Origin: Gracilimonas sp.
GTDB taxonomy: Bacteria; Bacteroidota; Rhodothermia; Balneolales; Balneolaceae
Assembly (NCBI RefSeq): GCF_040218225.1
Contig: NZ_JAVJQO010000006.1
Location: 186,001 to 250,000 of the forward strand
DNA length: 64,000 bases
Direction: 5' to 3'
In this document: one piece after another, positions 26,294 through 34,363 of the stretch
Numbering within the stretch: the stretch's first letter is position 1
Layout of the letters: each line of letters starts with the position of its first letter
Translations under genes and position numbers: made by a program
Notes under the pieces: model-generated
The model's database searches: none
The model's input: the letters and a program-made list of their open reading frames with translations, nothing else
Told to the model about the DNA's origin: nothing

Positions 26294-27318
26294 GTACAGA
26301 AGAAAAAGATCCCACAAACGAACAGCCATCAGCTGAAAACGAAGAAAAAGCGCCCTTTGAGAGCCGCACCGATTTATCCGGCGTTGAGAAACTGGTGGAA
26401 AGCATCCGCACCGAAATCGGTAAAATCATTGTCGGTCAGCATCGTATGGTCGATTTACTCATAGCTGCCCTACTGGCCGATGGTCATGTGCTGATTGAAG
26501 GCGTTCCGGGTGTAGCCAAAACCCTGACTACCAAATTGCTGGCCCAAACCATCAGTGCTGATTTTTCACGTATTCAGTTCACGCCCGACCTGATGCCGGC
26601 TGATGTTATCGGAACATCGGTATTCAATCCTAAAACCACCGACTTTGAGTTCAAAGAAGGACCAATATTTTCAAATCTTGTTCTAATTGATGAGATCAAC
26701 CGTTCTCCGGCAAAAACACAGGCTGCACTTTTTGAGGTGATGGAAGAGCGGCAAATTACTGTGGACGGAAAAACCTATTTTATGGAGCCTCCTTTTATGG
26801 TTATTGCCACCCAAAACCCGATTGAACACGAAGGAACCTATCGGCTTCCTGAAGCACAATTGGACCGTTTTTTATTCAGGATTGATGTACCCTACCCATC
26901 CCTTGATGAAGAAGTAAAGATTTTATCCGGAAGTTATTCCCGAAAAAACAAGCTGGATATCAGCGCTCTCGATAAAGTGATCTCCGCAGAAGAAATCGCC
27001 AAGCAACGTAATGTAGCCGCTTCGGTTCATGTAGAGCCCGAGCTGATGAAATACATTGCCCAGATTATTCAGAATACACGAAATAGCAGTTCGGTATCGA
27101 TAGGGGCTTCACCACGTGCATCCGTATTTGTGATGAAAGCTGCACAAGCATGGGCTGCAATGAACGGCCGGGATTTCATCACTCCGGAAGACGTGAAAGA
27201 AGTTATCAATCCCGTACTTCGCCACCGTATCACGCTCACTCCCGAAAAAGAAATGGAGGGAATGAAGCCCGATCAGGTAATACAGATTATCTTAGAAAAG
27301 GTGGAAGTCCCGCGGTAA
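26290..27318 (+). CDS. MoxR-family AAA+ ATPase
   Basis: A cytosolic chaperone-like ATPase of 342 residues. Walker A is GVPGVAKT (the MoxR variant of GxxGxxKT) and Walker B is LVLIDEINRSPAKTQAALFE. ATQNPIEHEGTYRLPEAQLD contains sensor 1 and the MoxR signature, and arginine fingers are in FLFRIDVPYPS. The C-terminal lid has GASPRASVFVMKAAQAWAAM. MoxR ATPases mature partner proteins that hold VWA or DUF58 domains. Translation is coupled to the DUF4350 gene; the DUF58 gene follows after 160 bases instead of the usual tight spacing. Confidence 0.93.
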   Translation: MSTEEKDPTNEQPSAENEEKAPFESRTDLSGVEKLVESIRTEIGKIIVGQHRMVDLLIAALLADGHVLIEGVPGVAKTLTTKLLAQTISADFSRIQFTPDLMPADVIGTSVFNPKTTDFEFKEGPIFSNLVLIDEINRSPAKTQAALFEVMEERQITVDGKTYFMEPPFMVIATQNPIEHEGTYRLPEAQLDRFLFRIDVPYPSLDEEVKILSGSYSRKNKLDISALDKVISAEEIAKQRNVAASVHVEPELMKYIAQIIQNTRNSSSVSIGASPRASVFVMKAAQAWAAMNGRDFITPEDVKEVINPVLRHRITLTPEKEMEGMKPDQVIQIILEKVEVPR

Positions 27319-27330
27319 TTGACATAATTT

Positions 27331-27430
27331 TCCTCTCCCCGGGGGGATTAAGGGGTGGGTCAATATTTGTAAAGACAACGAAGTTGAATCAAACATAACC
27401 CTCACCTTTGTTTCCTCTCCTCTGAGAGGA
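27331..27430. repeat. inverted pair of degenerate intergenic repeats
   Basis: CCTCTCCCC...AAGGGGTGGGT at 27332-27360 and, in reverse orientation, AACCCTCACC...CCTCTGAGAGG at 27397-27428 are imperfect copies of one G-rich element (CCTCTC, G-rich core, AAGGGGTGGGT type). They fill most of the 160-base gap between moxR and the DUF58 gene. They look like dispersed intergenic repeats and may form a large hairpin in the operon mRNA. Confidence 0.5.
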
Positions 27431-27478
27431 AGACTCTTTACCTAAAATTTTGCGCTTGAAGAAAAATAATAACTCACA

Positions 27479-28819
27479 ATGAACCCACTGACCATTTTAA
27501 AACAACTGCATCTCAGCAACCTGTTTTTCCAGGTACTGGCAGGAGTAGCTCTGGCCTTCCTGGTGGGATATTTTGTGCCAGCTATTGGGGCTTTTGCTGA
27601 AGTGCTGTTCTTCGGTTTTGCAGTGATATTTGGTGTCGACCTTGTTCTTTTATTTAGCAGGAAAGTGCCGGTTTCCGGAAGACGAATTGTAACCCAGCGG
27701 CTCTCCAATGGAGATGAGAACACAATCCGGTTACAATTAACCAATAAATTTAACTTTTCAGTACAGGCAGAGATAATTGATGAAATCCCGCATCAGTTTC
27801 AAATCCGGGACTTTAATATTGCAGCCTCTCTAGAGCCGGAACTAAAAAAAGAATTCACTTATGAACTGCGCCCGACCGAACGCGGCGAATATGATTTTGG
27901 TGACATGAATATATTCCTGAATACAGGAATTGGATTTGTGATGAGGAAATTCAGCATCGCTGCAAAACAAACGGTTCCGGTATACCCCTCTTTCATTCAG
28001 ATGCGTAAATTTGAGATGTACGCCATTTCAAACCGGCTGACGGACATTGGCATCAAGAAGATACGCAGAGTGGGCCATACCATGGAATTCGACCAAATCA
28101 AGGAATATGTGCGGGGCGATGATGTCCGTTCTATCAACTGGAAAGCTACCGCGCGTGCCAACGACCTGATGGTAAACCAGTACCAGGATGAGCGATCCCA
28201 AAATGTTATAAATGTAATTGACATGGGTCGGGTGATGAAAATGCCTTTTGACGGACTTCATCTCCTCGACTACGCCATCAACACAAGCCTGGTGATTTCA
28301 AACATTGCACTTATCAAGGATGATAAAGCAGGGTTGGTTACTTTCTCTAATAATGATTCTGTGGTGGTTAAACCGGAGAAAAAGCGTACGCACATCCAGC
28401 GCATTCAGGAAGCTTTGTACAACCTCAACACCAATTTTCTGGAATCAGACTACGAGCGACTGGTAGTGTCTCTTCGAAAGCATGTAAATCAACGAAGCCT
28501 GGTATTGCTTTATACCAATTTTGAGACTTTTTCATCCATGGAGCGGCAACTTCCTTATCTTCAGCGCATTGCCAAAGATCATTTGCTGGTCACCATCTTT
28601 TTTGAAAATACTGAAATGACCAAACTGCTCCATGAAGAGTCGAAAACAATTGGCCAGATTTACACCAAAACTATTGCAGAGAAATTCGCCTTCGAGAAAA
28701 AGCAGATTGTGAAGGCTTTAAATCAACGTGGCATTCAAACCATCCTCACTCCACCCAAAGAGCTTTCGGTAAATGCCATTAATAAGTATCTTGAGCTAAA
28801 AGCGCGGGGGCTTATATAA
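27479..28819 (+). CDS. DUF58 domain-containing protein
   Basis: 446 residues. Two N-terminal membrane helices (LHLSNLFFQVLAGVALAFLV, EVLFFGFAVIFGVDLVLLFS) are followed by a beta-rich extracytosolic or cytosolic region. The DUF58 motif DQIKEYVRGDDVRSINWKAT is at about residues 203-222 and ANDLMVNQYQDERSQNVINV comes next. The C-terminal half is VWA-like (VINVIDMGRVM, RSLVLLYTNFET), with a reduced MIDAS. DUF58 proteins are typical clients of MoxR. This is the last gene of the cluster. A role in envelope integrity or stress is inferred. Confidence 0.92.
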   Translation: MNPLTILKQLHLSNLFFQVLAGVALAFLVGYFVPAIGAFAEVLFFGFAVIFGVDLVLLFSRKVPVSGRRIVTQRLSNGDENTIRLQLTNKFNFSVQAEIIDEIPHQFQIRDFNIAASLEPELKKEFTYELRPTERGEYDFGDMNIFLNTGIGFVMRKFSIAAKQTVPVYPSFIQMRKFEMYAISNRLTDIGIKKIRRVGHTMEFDQIKEYVRGDDVRSINWKATARANDLMVNQYQDERSQNVINVIDMGRVMKMPFDGLHLLDYAINTSLVISNIALIKDDKAGLVTFSNNDSVVVKPEKKRTHIQRIQEALYNLNTNFLESDYERLVVSLRKHVNQRSLVLLYTNFETFSSMERQLPYLQRIAKDHLLVTIFFENTEMTKLLHEESKTIGQIYTKTIAEKFAFEKKQIVKALNQRGIQTILTPPKELSVNAINKYLELKARGLI

Positions 28820-28873
28820 CAACTATTAGCTAGCAGGCTTTAGCTGAAAAGTTGTGACAAATTAATAATTCAA

Positions 28874-28899
28874 TGTCATTCCTGCGAAGGCAGGAATCT
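28874..28899. repeat. REP-like hairpin repeat
   Basis: ATTCCTGC (28878-28885) pairs with GCAGGAAT (28890-28897) around GAAG, framed by GTC...CT. The reading GTCATT, stem, loop, AATC matches the minus-strand reading of the element at 6077-6108, though the stem bases differ. It lies between the convergent DUF58 and E1 genes. Confidence 0.6.
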
Positions 28900-28984
28900 G
28901 CTTGTCTTCAAGTGCATTTTCTTAGAATAAAAACCAGATCTCGAGCATTCGCCGCGAGAAGACTACAAATAATTGACAGCTACT

Positions 28985-31405
28985 TTAATAAATAGCCGGA
29001 AAGCGCTCCGTATCTGCCTTTCGCATCATTTCGTAAATTGCTTCGAAGATATCCTCGGCGTTGGGCTTGCTGAAGTAATCTCCATCAGAAGCGTAGGCCG
29101 GACGGTGGTCATGAGCTGTCAGGCATTTTGGTTCTGAATCCAGATCAAAATATCCACCCTGCTCTTCGAGTACCTTATGCAATATGTACGCCGAAGCTCC
29201 GCCCGGAACGTCTTCATCCACAATTAAGAGACGATTGGTCTTACTGAGTGATTTTCCAATTACATGATCCAGATCAAAAGGCATAAGCGTTCTCACATCA
29301 ATCAGCTCGATGGAAATTCCGGCATCCTCAAGTTGCGGTATAATGCTTTCCACAATATTGAAGGTCGATCCATATGAAACTACCGTAATATCGTTTCCTT
29401 CGTTGATTATCTCAGGTTTGCCAAGCGGCGTCGTGAATTCACCTAAATTGGAAGGCATATCTTCTTTGAGGCGGTATCCATTCAGAGGTTCAACAATAAT
29501 CGCAGGATCATCTCCCTGCAGTAATGTATTGTAGAATCCGGCTGCTTCCGTCAGATTTCTCGGAACACACAAATGCACACCCCGGGCTCCGCTGGTTATC
29601 ATTCCCATTGGGGAACCTGAGTGCCAGATTCCTTCGAGTCGGTGGCCACGAGTTCTTACAATTAATGGCGCAGCCTGCCCTCCTTTAGTTCGATATCGGA
29701 GTGTAGCAAGATCATCCGAAATTCCCTGAAAACAATACAAAAGATAATCCAGGTACTGAATCTCAGCAATGGGCCGAAGTCCGCGAATCGACATCCCAAT
29801 TCCCTGTCCTAAAATCGTAGCTTCACGGATTCCGGTGTCGCTCACGCGAATCTCGCCGTATTTATCCTGCATTCCTTCCAGTCCTTTATTCACGTCACCA
29901 AGTTTCCCAGAGTCTTCTCCAAAAACCAGTGTATTCGGATATTTCTCAAAAATAGCATCAAAGTTTTCGCGAATAACCAACCGGCCATCCACACGTTCCG
30001 GATCTTTAGGATATTCCGGCTTCACCTCTTCTATGTTCAATGGTGAATATGGAGTCTGGCTATATAAATGAGAATTATAGCGCTCTTTATTTTCTGCCCT
30101 ATAATCGCTGACCCAATCAGCCAGTTCCTGGCGTGCAGAGCCCTTTTTACCCGCTGTTACCGCCAACGACTTTCGAGCCGCTGACAAAATATCTTTGCGC
30201 ATTGCATTCGGGTAATTCTTAAGTTTTTTAGCAAAGTCACCCAGTTTCTCAACACCACTTTCGTCTTTCAGTTTATTGATCAGATCAATAACAGTGGATT
30301 TCTCTTTTTTTATGGGGTCCATGAACGCTTTCCAGGCTGCTTTCTTGGCTTCATTGATTTCATCCTGTGCCTCTTCTTCCAGCTTATCCAGTTTATCAGC
30401 CGTAGCAATATCATTCTCTAAAATCCATTGGCGAAGTCGTTCAAGGCAACAATACTCTTCTTCCCACTTCAGTCTTTCTTCTGATTTATAGCGCTCATGT
30501 GAACCGGAAGTGGAATGTCCCTGTGGTTGTGTTACTTCCTGTACATGAATTAAAACCGGCACGTGCTCTTCACGCGCAATCTTTTCCGCTTTTTGGTAAG
30601 TCTCGATGAGTGCCTCATAATCCCAGGCTTTTACCCTCAGAATTTCATACCCATCTTCATCCTTGGTTCTCTGGAATCCTTTGAGTACCTCAGAAATATT
30701 CTCTTTGGTAGTTTGGTATTTCTTAGCCACAGAAATACCAAAGCCATCATCCCAAACCGACATGATAATGGGCACTTGCAAAACACCGCCTGCGTTGATG
30801 GTTTCCCAGAATACTCCCTCAGAAGTACTTGCATCACCGATGGTACCGAAAGCTACTTCATTTCCTTTATTGGAAAACTTCTTCCATTCCTTGCCTTTCA
30901 GCGCTTTCTCGTTACGGTATACCTTAGAGGCTTGAGCCAGTCCTAAGAGACGTGCCATTTGTCCGGCTGTTGGCGAAATATCTGAAGCCGTGTTTTTGGA
31001 TTTGGTTTGATCAATCCAGTTGCCCTCATTATCCACCAAGCGAGTTGCAAAGTGGGAATTCATCTGTCTTCCGGCTGAATTTGGATCGGCTTCTACATCA
31101 GCGTGGGCATAAAGCTGTGCAAAAAGCTGTTGGGGAGTTACTTCCCCTATTGCCATCATAAAAGTTTGGTCTCGATAATAACCGGATCGGAAATCACCAT
31201 TCTTAAAAACTTTGGCCATTGCAATCTGCGGCACTTCCTTTCCATCTCCAAATATCCCGAACTTGGCTTTTCCGGTGAGTACTTCTTTTCTACCGATCAG
31301 CGACATATGCCGGCTTACCCAACCCAGTTTGAAATCTGCAAGGATTTCCTTTTTCTGAGCAGCGGTAAACTTACTTTTTGTCGTCTTTTCTTTTACTTGA
31401 GCCAT
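28985..31405 (-). CDS. 2-oxoacid dehydrogenase E1, alpha and beta subunits fused
   Basis: An 806-residue thiamine-diphosphate enzyme for oxidative decarboxylation of a 2-oxoacid, probably branched-chain or pyruvate. Residues 1 to about 450 are E1-alpha-like: FGIFGDGKEVPQIAMAKVFK, FRSGYYRDQTFMMAIGE and the ThDP region GDASTSEGVFWETINAGG...DDGFGISV. Residues about 470-806 are E1-beta-like: VIRENFDAIFEKYPNTLVFG, PIAEIQYLDYLLYCFQGISD, GHRLEGIWHSGSPMG and IELIDVRTLMPFDLDHV. Alpha and beta are usually separate genes of about 340 residues each; single-chain forms occur in Bacteroidota. No E2 or E3 gene lies nearby. Confidence 0.92.
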   Translation of the reverse strand: MAQVKEKTTKSKFTAAQKKEILADFKLGWVSRHMSLIGRKEVLTGKAKFGIFGDGKEVPQIAMAKVFKNGDFRSGYYRDQTFMMAIGEVTPQQLFAQLYAHADVEADPNSAGRQMNSHFATRLVDNEGNWIDQTKSKNTASDISPTAGQMARLLGLAQASKVYRNEKALKGKEWKKFSNKGNEVAFGTIGDASTSEGVFWETINAGGVLQVPIIMSVWDDGFGISVAKKYQTTKENISEVLKGFQRTKDEDGYEILRVKAWDYEALIETYQKAEKIAREEHVPVLIHVQEVTQPQGHSTSGSHERYKSEERLKWEEEYCCLERLRQWILENDIATADKLDKLEEEAQDEINEAKKAAWKAFMDPIKKEKSTVIDLINKLKDESGVEKLGDFAKKLKNYPNAMRKDILSAARKSLAVTAGKKGSARQELADWVSDYRAENKERYNSHLYSQTPYSPLNIEEVKPEYPKDPERVDGRLVIRENFDAIFEKYPNTLVFGEDSGKLGDVNKGLEGMQDKYGEIRVSDTGIREATILGQGIGMSIRGLRPIAEIQYLDYLLYCFQGISDDLATLRYRTKGGQAAPLIVRTRGHRLEGIWHSGSPMGMITSGARGVHLCVPRNLTEAAGFYNTLLQGDDPAIIVEPLNGYRLKEDMPSNLGEFTTPLGKPEIINEGNDITVVSYGSTFNIVESIIPQLEDAGISIELIDVRTLMPFDLDHVIGKSLSKTNRLLIVDEDVPGGASAYILHKVLEEQGGYFDLDSEPKCLTAHDHRPAYASDGDYFSKPNAEDIFEAIYEMMRKADTERFPAIY

Positions 31406-31563
31406 TATTTGATTTTAGTTCTGAATATTTAGGAAAGCGCCCTTCCAAAAGGGGCGATATAATACGGAAAAGCGCTTTTTTATGAAACAGTCTCTATCGT
31501 CTTTATCGTTCTTTTTCTGTTAAATTATGATGAATTTTGAGCTTAACCATATTCTTCAAAAGC

Positions 31564-31629
31564 TAACCCTTCAAGGGTTAATTTGTTTTAAAGCTATGGC
31601 TGGAATCCTTAAAAACCCTTGAAGGGTTT
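31564..31629. repeat. two short palindromes (AACCCTTCAAGGGTT type)
   Basis: TAACCCTTCAAGGGTTA at 31564-31580 and AAACCCTTGAAGGGTTT at 31613-31629 are near-identical inverted units 32 bases apart, in the E1-fumC gap. On the minus strand the second is followed by TTTTT (31611-31615 on the plus strand), so it may also terminate fumC transcription with a 6 bp stem. Confidence 0.55.
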
Positions 31630-31643
31630 ATATCAAAATTTAC

Positions 31644-33035
31644 CTACTCAGTGAAACCTCCTTTAGTCATTTTTATTGGATCTAATGCCTTATCAAGTTC
31701 TTCATCCGAAAGATCAGTCATTTCTTTGGCCACTTCTTTTAGAGCTCGTCCTTCTGCAAAAGCCTTTTTGGCAATCTTGGCTGCCTTATCATACCCAATA
31801 ATTGGATTTAAAGCTGTAACCAGGATCGGATTTTTCTCAACCATAGATGCAATATTCTCTTTTCTTACCGTAAGTTTGGAGACGGATCGGTCGGCCAGGT
31901 TACGTGCTGCATTCGCCAGAATGTCGATTGACTGAAGCAGGTTGTGTGCCACTACGGGCAGCATCACGTTAAGTTCAAAATTTCCAGCCTGCCCGCCAAT
32001 AGTCACTGTGGCATCATTACCAATTACCTGTGCGCAAACCATAGTAAGTGATTCTTCGATCACCGGATTCACTTTTCCAGGCATAATTGAAGAGCCTGGT
32101 TGTAGAGCGGCTAGCTCAACTTCACCAATTCCACTGTTTGGACCAGAATTCATCCAGCGAAGGTCATTCCCGATTTTCATCAAGCTAACTGCAATAGTTT
32201 TAAGCTGTCCACTTAGCTCAACGGGCGCATCCACGGTAGCCTGTGCTTCAAAATGATTTTCAGCTTCAGTGAATGTTTCGCCGGTGAGTTCAGAAATTTT
32301 AGCTGCGAATTTCTTCCCGAAATCTTTGTGTGTATTAATTCCGGTTCCAACTGCAGTTCCGCCCTGAGGTAGTTCGCTTACTCTCTCCAGGGCCGATTCA
32401 ACCCGCTTGATTCCCAATTCAACCTGGCGGGCATAGCCACTGAATTCCTGCTCAATGGTGACCGGCATGGCGTCCATGAGGTGAGTTCGTCCGGTTTTAA
32501 CTACGTCGGCATATTCTTTTCCCTTTTCAATGAAAGCCTTGTGCAGATGTTTCAGCGCCGGGATCAAATCATTGTTTACAGCCTTAACTGCAGCTACCCG
32601 AATAGTCGTTGGTATTACATCATTGGAGCTTTGTCCATAGTTGATATGATCGTTTGGGTGGATATTTACATCCAGGTTTTTCTTCAGCTCATTGGCCCGG
32701 TGAGCAAGTACTTCGTTTGCATTCATATTCGTGGAAGTACCCGAACCCGTTTGAAAAATATCGATAACGAATTCTTTGTCGTGCAGTCCGTCAATTACTT
32801 CTTGCGAAGCAGCTTGAATAGCTTCAGAAACTCCTTCATCCAGAAGTCCCAGTTCAGCATTCACCGCTGCGGCCGACTTCTTCACAAAACCCAGCGCCTC
32901 AATAAACTCACGGCTGAATTTGATTCCGCTTACCGGAAAATTGTCGTGTGCACGCTGGGTTTGAGCTCCATACAAGGCATCTTTCGGAACTTTAACTTCA
33001 CCCATGGAATCTTTCTCGATACGATATTCACTCAT
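31644..33035 (-). CDS. fumC: class II fumarate hydratase
   Basis: Reversible hydration of fumarate to malate in the citric acid cycle, an iron-independent cytosolic homotetramer. The 463 residues are normal. Motifs: GSGTSTNMNANEVLAHRA, NDHINYGQSSNDVIPTTIR, KTGRTHLMDAMPVT, QGGTAVGTGINT and the superfamily signature GSSIMPGKVNP. The C-terminal NPIIGYDKAAKIAKKA is typical of FumC rather than aspartase. It follows the GNAT gene by 180 bases on the same strand, probably with its own promoter. Confidence 0.96.
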   Translation of the reverse strand: MSEYRIEKDSMGEVKVPKDALYGAQTQRAHDNFPVSGIKFSREFIEALGFVKKSAAAVNAELGLLDEGVSEAIQAASQEVIDGLHDKEFVIDIFQTGSGTSTNMNANEVLAHRANELKKNLDVNIHPNDHINYGQSSNDVIPTTIRVAAVKAVNNDLIPALKHLHKAFIEKGKEYADVVKTGRTHLMDAMPVTIEQEFSGYARQVELGIKRVESALERVSELPQGGTAVGTGINTHKDFGKKFAAKISELTGETFTEAENHFEAQATVDAPVELSGQLKTIAVSLMKIGNDLRWMNSGPNSGIGEVELAALQPGSSIMPGKVNPVIEESLTMVCAQVIGNDATVTIGGQAGNFELNVMLPVVAHNLLQSIDILANAARNLADRSVSKLTVRKENIASMVEKNPILVTALNPIIGYDKAAKIAKKAFAEGRALKEVAKEMTDLSDEELDKALDPIKMTKGGFTE

Positions 33036-33215
33036 TCTTCTGCTTTCTTCTTTAAATGTTGAGAATTACACGCCCCAAAATGATTCAAAAACGCTGAGCG
33101 TTCGGGGCAAACAAAATTTTACTTGATAGCCTTAAGAAGATAAGGAAAAACTATGTAGATGTTGTGAATCGGATGTTAAAAAGAAGGGATGCCTTAAGAA
33201 ATAATGGCTGAGCGG

Positions 33216-34340
33216 TTAAAGCTCTTTCGAGTACATTCGGTAGGTCTTATCCAAAGAACCCCCGATGCGTTCAGCTACGCGAATCATTTCAGGGTTTGAT
33301 TCCAGAATCCAGCTGAGTTCGGAAACGGTTTTACCTTCGGTTTCCAGTCCATTTTGGATAGAACGCTGATGGAGAAGGGCATCGATTCCTTTGCCCTGCC
33401 ATTCCGGTAGTACGCCCATTAATGCTGTCCGGAGTCCTTTTACCCGGCTTTTACCCCAAAGGAGCTTGATAAATCCAAATGGAAAGAGTTTTCCATTCAT
33501 CCCCTTGAGAATTTCATTGATATTGGGAAGTCCAATGGAAAAAGCTACCGGTTCACCTTTTATCTCCGCGATATGAGCATAATCCGTATCTACAATCATT
33601 TTAAGGTCTTTACCCGCTGCCTGGAATTCTTCTTCGGTTAGCGGGATGAAGCCCCAATTATCTTTCCAGGCCTTATTAAAGATTTCCCGGACAATTTTAA
33701 TCTCGGAATCCATCTTTTTCAAATTTACCGGACGGATATTCAAATCAGGAAGTCGCTTCTTAACTATTTCCATCGCCCGGTTCATGCGATCTACAGCTAC
33801 CGTTTCAGTATCCACGATATAGGCATACATATCCATTTCTTTACTGAATCCGGCGTTCCTGATCAGCTCATCATAATAAGAAAAGTTGTATGGCATCATG
33901 ATATATGGATCTTTATCAAAACCGTCAATCAAAACACCAATAGTGTCCATCATACTGGGACTGGCCGGTCCCACTACTTTATTCATTCCCTTATCGCGAA
34001 GCCAGTCTTCAGCTACACGGAATAGTAAATTCGTGGTATGCTGATCATTTATACTTTCGAAAAAACCGAAATGGCCGGTTTTTGTACCATGAAATTTATT
34101 AAAGCGATGATCTATAATAGCAGCTATTCGCCCGACGTCTTTGCCGTCTTTCTCGGCTATGAATAAAGCTATTTCAGCATTATTGAAGAAAGGATTCTTG
34201 TTGGTATCAATCAGTTTTTTCTGATCCATTCTGAGTGGCGGCACCCAATGTTCTTCGCCTTCATAAAATGGATAAATGAAATTGGTAAATCGTTTCTTTT
34301 CCTCTTTGGTTGAAACGAAGGTTACCCCTGAACTATTCAT
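33216..34340 (-). CDS. GNAT-fold acyltransferase-like protein, candidate ceramide synthase
   Basis: A 374-residue protein resembling the GNAT superfamily but about twice the usual length, suggesting two GNAT-like halves. The N-terminal half has NFIYPFYEGEEHWVPPLRMD and EIALFIAEKDGKDVGRIAAI. The C-terminal half has MGVLPEWQGKGIDALLHQRS, an acyl-CoA-binding-like loop (QGKGID) and LSWILESNPEMIRVAERIGG. It starts 23 bases after the serine palmitoyltransferase stop on the same strand. In Caulobacter the bacterial ceramide synthase is a long GNAT-type protein encoded near Spt. By analogy this gene may N-acylate the sphingoid base. The linkage is seen; the activity is inferred. Confidence 0.75.
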   Translation of the reverse strand: MNSSGVTFVSTKEEKKRFTNFIYPFYEGEEHWVPPLRMDQKKLIDTNKNPFFNNAEIALFIAEKDGKDVGRIAAIIDHRFNKFHGTKTGHFGFFESINDQHTTNLLFRVAEDWLRDKGMNKVVGPASPSMMDTIGVLIDGFDKDPYIMMPYNFSYYDELIRNAGFSKEMDMYAYIVDTETVAVDRMNRAMEIVKKRLPDLNIRPVNLKKMDSEIKIVREIFNKAWKDNWGFIPLTEEEFQAAGKDLKMIVDTDYAHIAEIKGEPVAFSIGLPNINEILKGMNGKLFPFGFIKLLWGKSRVKGLRTALMGVLPEWQGKGIDALLHQRSIQNGLETEGKTVSELSWILESNPEMIRVAERIGGSLDKTYRMYSKEL

Positions 34341-34363
34341 ACAGCCTGGATCAGATTATTATA

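Noticed and set aside
32481-33062. 193-codon open frame antisense to fumC
   Set aside because: It mirrors the codon pattern of fumC, a clear conserved gene, and its product has no recognisable domain.
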